Of a stretch of DNA of 20,650 nucleotides, positions 9,676-17,965 are shown in pieces. The stretch lies in assembly GCA_029851945.1 (NCBI GenBank), contig JARKUZ010000025.1, positions 1 through 20,650 of the forward strand. Reading direction: 5' to 3'. Positions within the stretch are counted from its first letter, which is position 1; every line of letters begins with the position of its first letter. The notes under the pieces were generated by a model. The model ran no database searches. It saw nothing but the letters and a program-made list of their open reading frames with translations, and was not told where the DNA came from. The position numbers were made by a program, and so were the translations under genes. Source of the stretch: Terrisporobacter sp. Its GTDB lineage: Bacteria > Bacillota_A > Clostridia > Peptostreptococcales > Peptostreptococcaceae.

Positions 9676-10194
9676 ATGAATTCGGAAGACTTTAAAGAAA
9701 TTGAAAATTTTTTTGAGGCATATAGAGCTAGGTTCATAGAGATGTTTTGGCTAATTAGAAATGGTGGAGATAAAAAAATATTAATAATGCATTTAGGTGG
9801 AATAGCTATAGAATGTTTATTAAAATATAGAGTTATAAAAGAAAAAAATCTTGTTAAAAAGTATAGTGAAAAGTATTGGTATACTCAGGAGAGTCTAGAT
9901 AAATTATTAAGTATAAAAAATGCTACAAAAGGAGATAGAAAAGAAAATGGAATAGCTAATCCAGGTCATAAATTAAAAGAAATAGCTAAGCTTGATAATA
10001 TTCTAAATGTAAGGATAACTAACGAAAATTTATTTGAGAAAGATTTAGATATATTATATAATCCTTTAGAAAAAGAAAATGGATCATTTATAGATTTAAG
10101 ATATATAAGTGATGATGATGTTGAAGACTTAGATAATAGGTTTAATAAATGGAATGAAGTATTTAGCAGGATACATAATGAAATAAAAATATAA
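9676..10194 (+). CDS. Small HEPN-like helical protein of unknown function inside the Dnd island
   Basis: The protein has 172 residues from ATG 9676; GTG 9670 is an in-frame alternative, and the GAGGGAAG at 9661-9668 could serve either. It is all-helical in appearance. A helix with MHLGGIAIECLLKYRVI is followed by NPGHKLKEIAKLDNIL and then FIDLRYISDDDVEDLDNRF. That order (a conserved helix with G-x-x-x-E, a GH-x-L-x-x-(I/L) turn, then a late helix) is typical of HEPN-superfamily proteins. I do not see the RNase signature R-x4-6-H, so it may be non-catalytic, acting as an adaptor or inhibitor. It ends 15 bases before the MinD-like gene, and they surely share a transcript. HEPN proteins are frequent in toxin and phage-defence loci. 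The fold call is by eye and tentative. Confidence 0.45.
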   Translation: MNSEDFKEIENFFEAYRARFIEMFWLIRNGGDKKILIMHLGGIAIECLLKYRVIKEKNLVKKYSEKYWYTQESLDKLLSIKNATKGDRKENGIANPGHKLKEIAKLDNILNVRITNENLFEKDLDILYNPLEKENGSFIDLRYISDDDVEDLDNRFNKWNEVFSRIHNEIKI

Positions 10195-10209
10195 GAAAGA
10201 GGTATTACC

Positions 10210-12402
10210 ATGGGTTTAAGAAATAACATAAAAGAATTTAACTTAAAGTTAGAAAGTTATTTTATTAATGATGATACGGTTGAATGGATTAAAGTATCTT
10301 TAGAAGCAGCAACTAGAGTAGATATAAAAATAGTAAGTGATAAAATAAAAAATAAAAAAGAATCGGAAGAGTTTATAAAAAAATGTTTTAAAGATTTGAA
10401 TGAAAAAAATAAAGATATAGAATTATCACTGGGATTTTTAGAACTTTATACAGTGGATGAAGCAGAGATTTTTGAAGTTGAAAAGCCAATATATATTAGA
10501 AATAATATGAGTACATTTAGTGATATAATAAAAAATTTAACTGAGAAAGTAAATTCAGAAAGTGAAAATAAGGCAAGAGTAATTTCTTTTTATTCATATA
10601 AAGGTGGTGTTGGAAGAACTGTATCATTGATACAATCAGCTTATAATTTAGCTCAAAAAGGGAAAAAGGTTGTTTTAATTGATTTGGATATAGAGGCACC
10701 TAGTTTTAATTCTATATTTAAAAATGATATAAAAAGTTCAAATGGTTTAGTAAAATATTTATTTAATAAATATTCTAAGAATAGAGAAGAAATATCAGAA
10801 ATTGAAGATATATCATCTGTAGTTACAAAACTAAATATTAATTGTAAAGGAGAGATTTATGTAATTCCATGTGGAAAGATTGATTTACAGTATGTTAATA
10901 GTTTGCAAATAATTAAAGAGAAAATTATATATGAAAATAATTATATTAGAGAATTAATAAATAAGGTTATTGAAAAATATAGTGTTGATTATGTATTTAT
11001 AGATTCAAGAACAGGGATTAATAATTGGGGCGCTATTGCAATTGCAGATATTTCAGATGAAGTATTTTTAATTGCATATCCGAATTATGAAAATTATGAG
11101 GGTATAAAATTAATATTAGATTTAGTAAATGATTCCAAAAAGTGTACTGTAGTCTTTTCAAGAATAGACACATCAGTTGGAGGAATACAAATAGCGAAAG
11201 ATTTATTTAATAAATTAGATATAAAGCAGGATTTTATAGGTATACATTATGATCCTAAAATTGCTGTAAGTGAAAAATATCCAATAGAAGATATAAATTC
11301 ATTTGATAAATTAAGTGATTTTATACTTGAAACTGAACAATTAGAGAATAATAAAAAGTGGATAAAAAATAATCCTGAAGAAGTTAAATCGATATTAGAT
11401 ATTATATCAAATAAATATAATTTTAATGATATAATAACAAATAATGAGTATAAAGTAAGTGAGCAAAGTAATGCTATTGTAATTATTGATAAATATACGG
11501 ATATTAAAAAAATTATTAATAATATTGATAAAGATGCAAAAGTTGTGGAATTTAATCAAAAATATATAAATGTAATTAGTAAATTATTAGAAAAGGATAA
11601 AAAAAATAATAATCTTTATATACAAGAGATATTAATTAGTTCTTTTATTGTATTTATAGAAAATATTATAAAGAATATTGAATGTGACCAAAAAGAAATT
11701 TACTTTGAGTGTGATAATATTGTTGAAAGTTCAAAATCAAAAAATGCTGAAATTGTTAAAAATGCATTCAATAAATTAGATCAACTAGAAAAAATTAATG
11801 ATAAAACTATATACTTTTTAATTAATTTTGAGCTTATATTTGAAGCTATAAAAAATAAATCTATATTTTTAGAAATAGGGGATGTATTACGTTTAGTTGA
11901 TCTAGCGACAAAAATATTAAGTTTAAAGCCATTTATTAAGAGTAAAGTACTTGTTGATGTAGAGTTTTATAATGATAACTATAAGATTTTTAATGAAGTT
12001 AATGCAGATTTGATGGAGCTTTCTTGGAAAGGTAAAGTTAATGTAGAAAGATTAGAAAGTAATATTGAAGAAATATTAATGTTAACAGAGAAAAATGTTA
12101 TGGAGAAAAATATAAAAGAAGAAGGAATTTTAGACAAAGAAATGGTGAGATTATTTATTAATTCTGAATATAATAGAGCAAATGAAAATTTATTATATTG
12201 CAAACGTGTAGAATATAATAAATTTTCACAGAAACTTAGTAGATATATTGCTGATGCTATCAAGGAGAGAGATGAGTTAAGTAAAGATTATGTTTTAGAT
12301 ATAATAAAAAGAGCTGCAGATAAAGATCTAGAAAATATAAATATTAATGATGATAAATATAGTATTATTAGCTTTAATAGTTTTAAAGAGATATTAAAAT
12401 AG
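10210..12402 (+). CDS. MinD/ParA-like P-loop ATPase (KGGVGRT type) with unrecognised flanking domains
   Basis: 730 residues; ATG 10210 has AGAGG eight bases upstream. Residues about 123-370 form a MinD/ParA-type ATPase: deviant Walker A KGGVGRT (131-137, signature lysine first), strand VVLIDLDIEAP (154-164), and the switch-II/Walker B-like strand YVFIDSRTGI (261-270). Residues 1-100 are a small alpha/beta region of no family I know. Residues 370-730 are long, charged, probably helical and also unrecognised. The KGGVGR variant with Arg in place of Lys is known from standalone MinD-like ATPases attached to conflict-type domains; there is no plasmid-partition context here (no ParB-like partner or visible centromere repeats). 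Paired with the upstream HEPN-like gene inside a Dnd island, a regulatory or defence role is likely but unproven. Confidence 0.7.
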   Translation: MGLRNNIKEFNLKLESYFINDDTVEWIKVSLEAATRVDIKIVSDKIKNKKESEEFIKKCFKDLNEKNKDIELSLGFLELYTVDEAEIFEVEKPIYIRNNMSTFSDIIKNLTEKVNSESENKARVISFYSYKGGVGRTVSLIQSAYNLAQKGKKVVLIDLDIEAPSFNSIFKNDIKSSNGLVKYLFNKYSKNREEISEIEDISSVVTKLNINCKGEIYVIPCGKIDLQYVNSLQIIKEKIIYENNYIRELINKVIEKYSVDYVFIDSRTGINNWGAIAIADISDEVFLIAYPNYENYEGIKLILDLVNDSKKCTVVFSRIDTSVGGIQIAKDLFNKLDIKQDFIGIHYDPKIAVSEKYPIEDINSFDKLSDFILETEQLENNKKWIKNNPEEVKSILDIISNKYNFNDIITNNEYKVSEQSNAIVIIDKYTDIKKIINNIDKDAKVVEFNQKYINVISKLLEKDKKNNNLYIQEILISSFIVFIENIIKNIECDQKEIYFECDNIVESSKSKNAEIVKNAFNKLDQLEKINDKTIYFLINFELIFEAIKNKSIFLEIGDVLRLVDLATKILSLKPFIKSKVLVDVEFYNDNYKIFNEVNADLMELSWKGKVNVERLESNIEEILMLTEKNVMEKNIKEEGILDKEMVRLFINSEYNRANENLLYCKRVEYNKFSQKLSRYIADAIKERDELSKDYVLDIIKRAADKDLENININDDKYSIISFNSFKEILK

Positions 12403-12435
12403 TTATTATGAATATTAGGGATAATTTTAAGTGAT

Positions 12436-12478
12436 AGACAATGATAAACTTATTATTAATATAAGTTTGTCATTGTCT
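12436..12478. terminator. Bidirectional terminator hairpin between the converging operons
   Basis: The 17-base arm at 12437-12453 (starting GACAATGATAAAC) pairs with 12461-12477 with a single T-G wobble, around the 7-base loop TATTAAT. The outer A12436-T12478 pair extends it. Flanking T-runs are weak on both strands, but the long stem lies between the stop of the MinD-like gene (12402) and the stop of dndA (12609, - strand), as expected of a shared terminator. Confidence 0.7.
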
Positions 12479-12608
12479 TACTTTATCTATGAAATTATAC
12501 TTTATAAATAGTTGTGAATAGATTAAAATTAATAGAAATACGTAGCCTGAGAAGTATATTTAAGAAATTCTACTTTAAATTTATAGATTATAATTAATAA
12601 TAAATTAG

Positions 12609-13787
12609 TTATAACGATATATCTTTAAGTTTAGAAAGTTTTGACAACGTAATTCTAATAAATGAAGAACTTATAATTTGTTTACCGATTTCTTTAATAA
12701 CATAAGAAGGTTCACTAATTCCACAAGCAGAGCCAGCAGAAATAGCAACTTTATCAGCTAAATCCTTAATAAACATTTCATTAACAATACCAGGAATCAA
12801 CATTCCAATTACTCCAGGAATCTTATTGACAGGATCACCTAAAAATTCAGTTCCAGGATATTTAGCTAATATCATTTTCTTAGCTTCAACTTCAAGATCG
12901 GCTATCTTTTTCATATATTCATTCATATCTCTTTTAGCAATTTCACAAGCTTTACCAAATCCAACGATATTATGAACACCATGAGTTCCAGCCCTATATC
13001 CGAATTCTTGTTGACCACCATGAATTAAAGAAGTCATTTTATAACTAGGTAAGATATTTTGTCTTATAAAAGCAGCTCCTACACCTTTAGGACCATATAA
13101 TTTATGTGCTGAAAATGACATAAAATCAACAGGTAAAGTATTAACATCAATATCGATTTTGCCTAATACTTGTGTAGCATCAGTATGTAATAATATATTT
13201 TTTTCTTTAGCTATAGTACCAAGTGAATTAATATCATTTAATGATCCAATTTCATTATTTCCGTAAATAAAAGAAGCTAATATTGTATTATTTTTAATAG
13301 CTTTTTCAAAGTTTTCAGCATTTACTTGACCATATTCATTTACTGGTAAAAAGTTTACTTCAAAGCCACGATCAACTTTTTTTATAGCTTGTTTCTTTAT
13401 AAATCTACTTGCTACAGATTTAGTTGGATTATTATTAAATACTTCTCCATTTAAAAATTTACAAGTTTGTAAAACTGATTTATGTTCAACAGTAGAAGTT
13501 ATAATATGATTACCTTTTTCTTCATAGTATTTCATATAATCAGCAACACCTTTAATAATAAAGTTGTTACTTTCAGAAGCACCACTAGTAAATATTATTT
13601 CATCAGATTTTGCATTAATAAGAGCAGCAACTTGCTCACGTGCCTTTTCAACTGCTTTTTCTGCATTTACAGCTAATGTATAATGTCTACTAGATGGATT
13701 CCCAAACTCCTCCTTAAGGTAAGGAAGCATAGCTTCCAAAACCTCAGGATCAACAGGAGTAGTAGAACTATTATCTAAATATATCAT
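12609..13787 (-). CDS. dndA: DndA-type cysteine desulfurase (IscS/NifS family)
   Basis: PLP-dependent enzyme that takes sulfur from cysteine as a persulfide and should pass it to DndC. Seen in its 392 residues: N-terminal MIYLDNSSTTPVDPEV, His102 in STVEHKS, Asp203 in HTDATQVLG, the PLP lysine Lys229 in SAHKLYGPKG, the RAGTHG motif, and catalytic Cys355 in SAGSACG. Between His102 and the strand FEVNFLPV (142-149) there are about 20-25 residues more than in IscS. The C-terminus after RITLSK is short. Its ATG overlaps the dndE stop (ATGA), with GGGG about 11 bases upstream, so it is the last gene of the dnd operon. It could also be called an iscS homologue recruited to the locus; position favours dndA. 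Confidence 0.88.
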   Translation of the reverse strand: MIYLDNSSTTPVDPEVLEAMLPYLKEEFGNPSSRHYTLAVNAEKAVEKAREQVAALINAKSDEIIFTSGASESNNFIIKGVADYMKYYEEKGNHIITSTVEHKSVLQTCKFLNGEVFNNNPTKSVASRFIKKQAIKKVDRGFEVNFLPVNEYGQVNAENFEKAIKNNTILASFIYGNNEIGSLNDINSLGTIAKEKNILLHTDATQVLGKIDIDVNTLPVDFMSFSAHKLYGPKGVGAAFIRQNILPSYKMTSLIHGGQQEFGYRAGTHGVHNIVGFGKACEIAKRDMNEYMKKIADLEVEAKKMILAKYPGTEFLGDPVNKIPGVIGMLIPGIVNEMFIKDLADKVAISAGSACGISEPSYVIKEIGKQIISSSFIRITLSKLSKLKDISL

Positions 13788-14173
13788 ATAGATTCATCCC
13801 CTTTTTGGATTATTATTTTTAGAAATTTCTCCAAATTACCACCAGAGTACTTATAAAGATTTTTTAGTATTTCAGCACCTTTATCTATATGTTTTTTAGT
13901 ATATAGAGGGTAATATTCATCATCTGTTAAATGTCTATTTAAATTAATTTCCATTAAAGATTTATATACATTATCAAATTCACCAGTAACGGTTACTCTT
14001 TGAAGCTCTAATCCATTAGTATCAGTTTCATCATATAAGTCAATTGAATCGGAGTCATTTAAGGATAATGCAATAGCAATCTTTGATAAAGCAAATGGCT
14101 TAAGGTTACTGCTAGAACCTATTTCTTCAAATATATCTTTTGTCTTTTTTGATGTTTTAAGTCTAAATCCCAT
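13784..14173 (-). CDS. dndE: DndE, small DNA-binding subunit of the phosphorothioation complex
   Basis: 129 residues, the usual size for DndE. The start MGFRLKTSKKTKDIF, the block KPFALSKIAIALSLN (25-39) and the C-terminal helix with HIDKGAEIL match the family pattern as I recall it. DndE proteins are helical, reported to form tetramers and bind nicked double-stranded DNA, and act with DndC and DndD to insert sulfur. The ATG at 14173 lies two bases after the dndD stop, with its ribosome binding site (GAGGTG) inside the end of dndD; its own stop overlaps the dndA start. Identification depends partly on its position between dndD and dndA. Confidence 0.88.
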   Translation of the reverse strand: MGFRLKTSKKTKDIFEEIGSSSNLKPFALSKIAIALSLNDSDSIDLYDETDTNGLELQRVTVTGEFDNVYKSLMEINLNRHLTDDEYYPLYTKKHIDKGAEILKNLYKYSGGNLEKFLKIIIQKGDESI

Positions 14174-14175
14174 AA

Positions 14176-16335
14176 TTACACCTCAAAGTAACCTTTCTTA
14201 ACTTCAGTTTTTCTTGCACTTTCATTGTATAAAAGTAAATATTCATCACAAATATAAGGTTTAATTACATTATATAAGTTAGAGTCAATTTCTTCGTTTG
14301 TAGAAAGAATAATTACTTGTTTACTTATATTAGGTAAATAATCCACTGTTAATGTTTTTCTATGACTTTCATCTATTCTTGCATAAGGAGTATCTATAAT
14401 AAATGGAACTTCAATTCCTGAGCTTTTAATTAATGCCCAAATTAAACAAAGTATATAAATTTGTTTTTCACCTTTTGAGAAATCATTAACATTAACTTTA
14501 GTTCTTACTTCTATAGATTGCCAAGATGGATTATTATTTAGATATTCCATTAATTCACTTAAAGAAGAAACAGGATATTTATTTAATAGGTCTTCTATGA
14601 ACATAAGACCATATTTTTTAGAAATATCATTTATACCTAAATTACTAATTATATTTTGAATTTCAAGTGAAGTGTATTCTTTATCGACATACAATGTAGA
14701 TTCAAATGAATCATCAATTACAATACTAGAGACATATTTATTTTTTCTTATTATAGTTTTAAAAATCTCTATGAAGTTTTTTTCAATTAATTTTAATTTA
14801 TCTTTAGTTAATGTAGCTAATAAAGCATCAAGATATTCTGTAACATTAGAAGATAGCTCTAAAACATTATTATCTTGTAATGATGAAGTATATTGATTTT
14901 TAGCTCTATTATAATGATATTCAGCAGTTTTTAGCTCTTCATTAGAACTATCTAAATCATGCTTTAATGTTAAAATAGAATTTTGAGTATTAAGTATATC
15001 ATTATTAATAGCTTCTATTTCTTTCAGGTAATTTTCTACTAACTCACCTGAAATAGTTGAATTTAATTTATTTCTATATTTTTTAACATTAATAGAAATG
15101 GATTTTAATCTATTAAAATTACTTAATAATGAATTTTTATAAGTTTCATTACTAGAAATAATTGAATTTATTGTTGATAGAACATTGGCTTTTTGATAGT
15201 TAGATAATAATAAAATTTCATTTATATTTTCTATTTCTTCAACATTAAACATATTATTTAATATAGTTACTGCAACTTCGTTAAAATCAGCAGACGAATT
15301 ATTTAAATTTGGGATAGAATTGAAAGATTTTTTTATTACGTCAATTGATAATTTATCTTTTACAGTTCTATATGAAGAGACATTTTCTTCTTTTTCAATT
15401 TGATTTTTAGTATCTGTTAATAAATCACTAACGATTAAAAATGGTAGTATATCATTACAAAAATTCTTAATCTCTTGGTTTATAATTGAACGTTCATTTT
15501 CTAACTTGTTAATTTTAGAAATTATTTCAGCACGTTCATTTTCTAATATACCCCCTGAATTTTTAAATTCTTCATCAATGTTAAATTTTTTAGTTAAAAG
15601 TTCATCAAGTTCTGATTCTTTAGATTTAAGATTAGAATCAATTAGATCTATTTTAGATTTAATTGATTTAACCTTATTTAATGTTTCATCATAAATAATT
15701 TGGATATCATTTAAATTATTATTACTTTTTGAAATATTTCTTTGGAAAGAAAGTAGTTGTTTCTTTAAAATATTAAAAGTATCATAATTAAATAATTGAA
15801 GTACAGCATCTTTTAAGCTATTTGATGAATTTTTACCTATAAAGAATTCGGTAAGTTCCTCACCATCAAAGAAGAAGAAATCAAATAAACTTGGTGGTAA
15901 TACCGACTGAAGATATCTATTAAAATAATTGACCTCATCTTTATTTAAAAGAGTACCATTTTTAATAACCTTAAAGTTTTCAACTATTTTTTGATTAATA
16001 TATTCCCAATTTCTATTTAAAATATATTCGTTAGTTTTAGTTCCTTCTTTAAAGGATAAAGATAGTGATATATCACATTTTACAATATCATTTTTAAAAG
16101 CATTATTGTTTATATTATCTTTTATTTTAGTTAAGTAATTTCCATTAATTCCTATATAACCATAGCTCATTGGTCCATATATACAAAGTTTTATTGCTTC
16201 GAATAAAGTAGATTTACCAGCTCCATTTTCTCCACCAATTAAAACTATGTTTTTATTGTCTTTTGGAGAAAAAGAAAATTCTGTTTCATCTTCATATGAT
16301 CTAAAATTTTTAAGTTTTATACTATTAATTATCAT
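14176..16335 (-). CDS. dndD: DndD, SMC/Rad50-like ATPase of the phosphorothioation complex
   Basis: 719 residues with an ABC-type head split by a long coiled-coil region. Walker A GGENGAGKST is at 34-43, after the typical start INSIKLKNFRSYEDE. The family-characteristic FFFFDGEELTEFF lies near 155-165. Charged heptad-like stretches fill about 190-290 and 400-490. The signature-like FSKGEKQ is at 619-625 and Walker B PFIIDTP at 644-650, followed by STNEEID. There is no CxxC, so no Rad50-style zinc hook. DndD ATPase activity is thought to provide energy or open DNA for sulfur insertion by DndC. The start overlaps the end of dndC by 11 bases, with GAGGAG upstream inside dndC. Confidence 0.92.
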   Translation of the reverse strand: MIINSIKLKNFRSYEDETEFSFSPKDNKNIVLIGGENGAGKSTLFEAIKLCIYGPMSYGYIGINGNYLTKIKDNINNNAFKNDIVKCDISLSLSFKEGTKTNEYILNRNWEYINQKIVENFKVIKNGTLLNKDEVNYFNRYLQSVLPPSLFDFFFFDGEELTEFFIGKNSSNSLKDAVLQLFNYDTFNILKKQLLSFQRNISKSNNNLNDIQIIYDETLNKVKSIKSKIDLIDSNLKSKESELDELLTKKFNIDEEFKNSGGILENERAEIISKINKLENERSIINQEIKNFCNDILPFLIVSDLLTDTKNQIEKEENVSSYRTVKDKLSIDVIKKSFNSIPNLNNSSADFNEVAVTILNNMFNVEEIENINEILLLSNYQKANVLSTINSIISSNETYKNSLLSNFNRLKSISINVKKYRNKLNSTISGELVENYLKEIEAINNDILNTQNSILTLKHDLDSSNEELKTAEYHYNRAKNQYTSSLQDNNVLELSSNVTEYLDALLATLTKDKLKLIEKNFIEIFKTIIRKNKYVSSIVIDDSFESTLYVDKEYTSLEIQNIISNLGINDISKKYGLMFIEDLLNKYPVSSLSELMEYLNNNPSWQSIEVRTKVNVNDFSKGEKQIYILCLIWALIKSSGIEVPFIIDTPYARIDESHRKTLTVDYLPNISKQVIILSTNEEIDSNLYNVIKPYICDEYLLLYNESARKTEVKKGYFEV

Positions 16336-17953
16336 TTTCTATCTCCTCAACTATATTTTTGTGTAAATATCTTTGATTTAAGACCTTTGATATTGATTTA
16401 TCTAATACTGTCTTATTAGTAAAATGTTTAGCTTTATTTGTTTCAATAAGCAGTTTATTAATTAAACTATCAGATAGATTAAATTCTTTATTTAGATTTT
16501 TTATAGTATCTAATGTCTCAGTATCAAAGATAGGTTTTTTAAAGTCATGCCATGGAAGTTTTTCTCTCATAACTTCATAATAAATATCAACAAGACTTCT
16601 TCTTGTTAGATCTTCTTCATCATCCCAAATTTTATCAATTTGTTCCAACTCCTCAATAGTTATAAGAGGGAAGTCTATATATTCATTCATTTTTAATTGT
16701 GTATTTAGTAATTCTCTTAAAATTTCTTTTCTAGCAAAGAAATTAAAAGGACCATAACCAATAACATTTATATAAGGTTTAGTTTCTTTATCAAATACTT
16801 TATTTTCATCTAATTTATATTTTGAAGCAAGAGGCAATAATTCTAAGAATATTTTTTCTTTATCAGTAGATTCTCTTTTACCAGAATTATTATCTTCTTT
16901 ATTATTTCTTAAATCAATATATTCTTTATTGCTTTTTTTATCAGTAAAAATATGATTTTTATCTAATTTTAAATTATCTATTAAAGGTAAATCCTCTAAA
17001 TATAATTTTTTGTAATAATGATTTCCATCACGTCTAAATTGTTGCCTATATTCATGTTTATCTCTAATACCTAATAGCCAAGCTCTAAATTCTAGAAGAG
17101 GCATAAGCCAAGTTTCACCATTTTTAATGAAACCAGTAAGTGATTTATCTTCTTTAACTACTGTACATATCCAGCAACCGAATCTTGAGTTACCACATGA
17201 AGGGGAGTCTACTTCTCCTTTATCATTTTTAGTTATAGTGAAGGGACATTCTCCAGCATCAGAACCTGCATATAAGGCAAATAATTCATTATTATCACCG
17301 CCCCATGGATTTACACCATTATTACTAAGTAAAGTTTTCCAAACATCATCAGTTGTAAAATCAACAATTGGATTATATACATAAGTATTTTGTAATGAAC
17401 CATGAGGTGTTAGTAAGTAGCCTTCAATAGATCTATTTTCTATTCTAATCTTTCTTGCAATACTTTCAGCTTTTCTAACACCAAGTAATACAATAACTTC
17501 ACCATTTTCTCTAATTTTTTCTTCTATGAAAGTATTAGAGGGTTTAATTTTAAGTCTTTCTGTACACCATCTAAATCTAATAGAGGTTGGAGTAGGTAAA
17601 CCCTTACCAATTATATTAGTCCAAAAAGTATTATCATAATCTGGATGAACCATTTCAGCATATAAAGGCAGTCCCTTAGCCTTAGCACCTTCATTTATTA
17701 ATTGAGAAGCTTCTTTTAGATAACTTAGAACTATAGGATTTTCAATAAGAGTATCAGAAGATACAATATAAATAGGTTTATGCCTTTCTTTTGGAGGTAG
17801 TGATTCTAGCATCTTAAAAGCTAACTGAACGACAGCAGTACTATCCTTACCACCACTGTATCCTATAATCCAAGGTCTATTATCATTTTTATAAACAAGC
17901 TTCATTTCCTCTATTACTTCATTTGTTTTTATGTTTATATTATTAGTTGTCAT
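16325..17953 (-). CDS. dndC: DndC, PAPS-reductase-like ATP pyrophosphatase with Fe-S cysteines
   Basis: 542 residues. The PP-loop SGGKDS is at 33-38 in WIIGYSGGKDSTA, followed by IVSSDTLIENP, RFRWCTERLK (Cys130) and LLGVRKAES (156-164). A cysteine group Cys236, Cys253, Cys260 and Cys263 (ECPF, then SCGNSRFGCWIC) fits the iron-sulfur ligands known for the family. DndC activates the DNA backbone with ATP and transfers sulfur received from the cysteine desulfurase. Residues about 330-542 are a charged C-terminal region without motifs I recognise. ATG 17953 follows the dndB stop by 12 bases, with AAAGGATG as ribosome binding site, and the 3' end overlaps dndD. Confidence 0.94.
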   Translation of the reverse strand: MTTNNINIKTNEVIEEMKLVYKNDNRPWIIGYSGGKDSTAVVQLAFKMLESLPPKERHKPIYIVSSDTLIENPIVLSYLKEASQLINEGAKAKGLPLYAEMVHPDYDNTFWTNIIGKGLPTPTSIRFRWCTERLKIKPSNTFIEEKIRENGEVIVLLGVRKAESIARKIRIENRSIEGYLLTPHGSLQNTYVYNPIVDFTTDDVWKTLLSNNGVNPWGGDNNELFALYAGSDAGECPFTITKNDKGEVDSPSCGNSRFGCWICTVVKEDKSLTGFIKNGETWLMPLLEFRAWLLGIRDKHEYRQQFRRDGNHYYKKLYLEDLPLIDNLKLDKNHIFTDKKSNKEYIDLRNNKEDNNSGKRESTDKEKIFLELLPLASKYKLDENKVFDKETKPYINVIGYGPFNFFARKEILRELLNTQLKMNEYIDFPLITIEELEQIDKIWDDEEDLTRRSLVDIYYEVMREKLPWHDFKKPIFDTETLDTIKNLNKEFNLSDSLINKLLIETNKAKHFTNKTVLDKSISKVLNQRYLHKNIVEEIENDN

Positions 17954-17965
17954 ATAATCATCCTT

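Noticed and set aside
9966..10229. Open frame of 87 codons on the - strand spanning the end of the HEPN-like gene and the start of the MinD-like gene
   Set aside because: It would cover the translation start of the MinD-like gene, has no ribosome binding site, and its product is a low-complexity Ser/Leu/Phe-rich string.
10210..12402. Plasmid partition ParA, implying an integrated plasmid
   Set aside because: There is no ParB-like partner gene, replication gene or iteron-like repeat nearby, and the protein is much longer than ParA; a MinD-like regulator or defence ATPase fits better.
12539..12544. TACGTA between the converging genes, like half of the dndB palindrome
   Set aside because: It lies in a region after two stop codons, with no promoter or start next to it, and is only six bases long; likely chance.
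12552..12575. Small hairpin AAGTA...TACTT downstream of dndA as its terminator
   Set aside because: The stem is only five A/T-rich pairs with a 14-base loop; the 17-base stem at 12437-12477 is a far better terminator for both operons.
17127..17384. Open frame of 85 codons on the + strand inside dndC
   Set aside because: It is antisense to the Fe-S cysteine region of dndC and has no start signal; a shadow frame.
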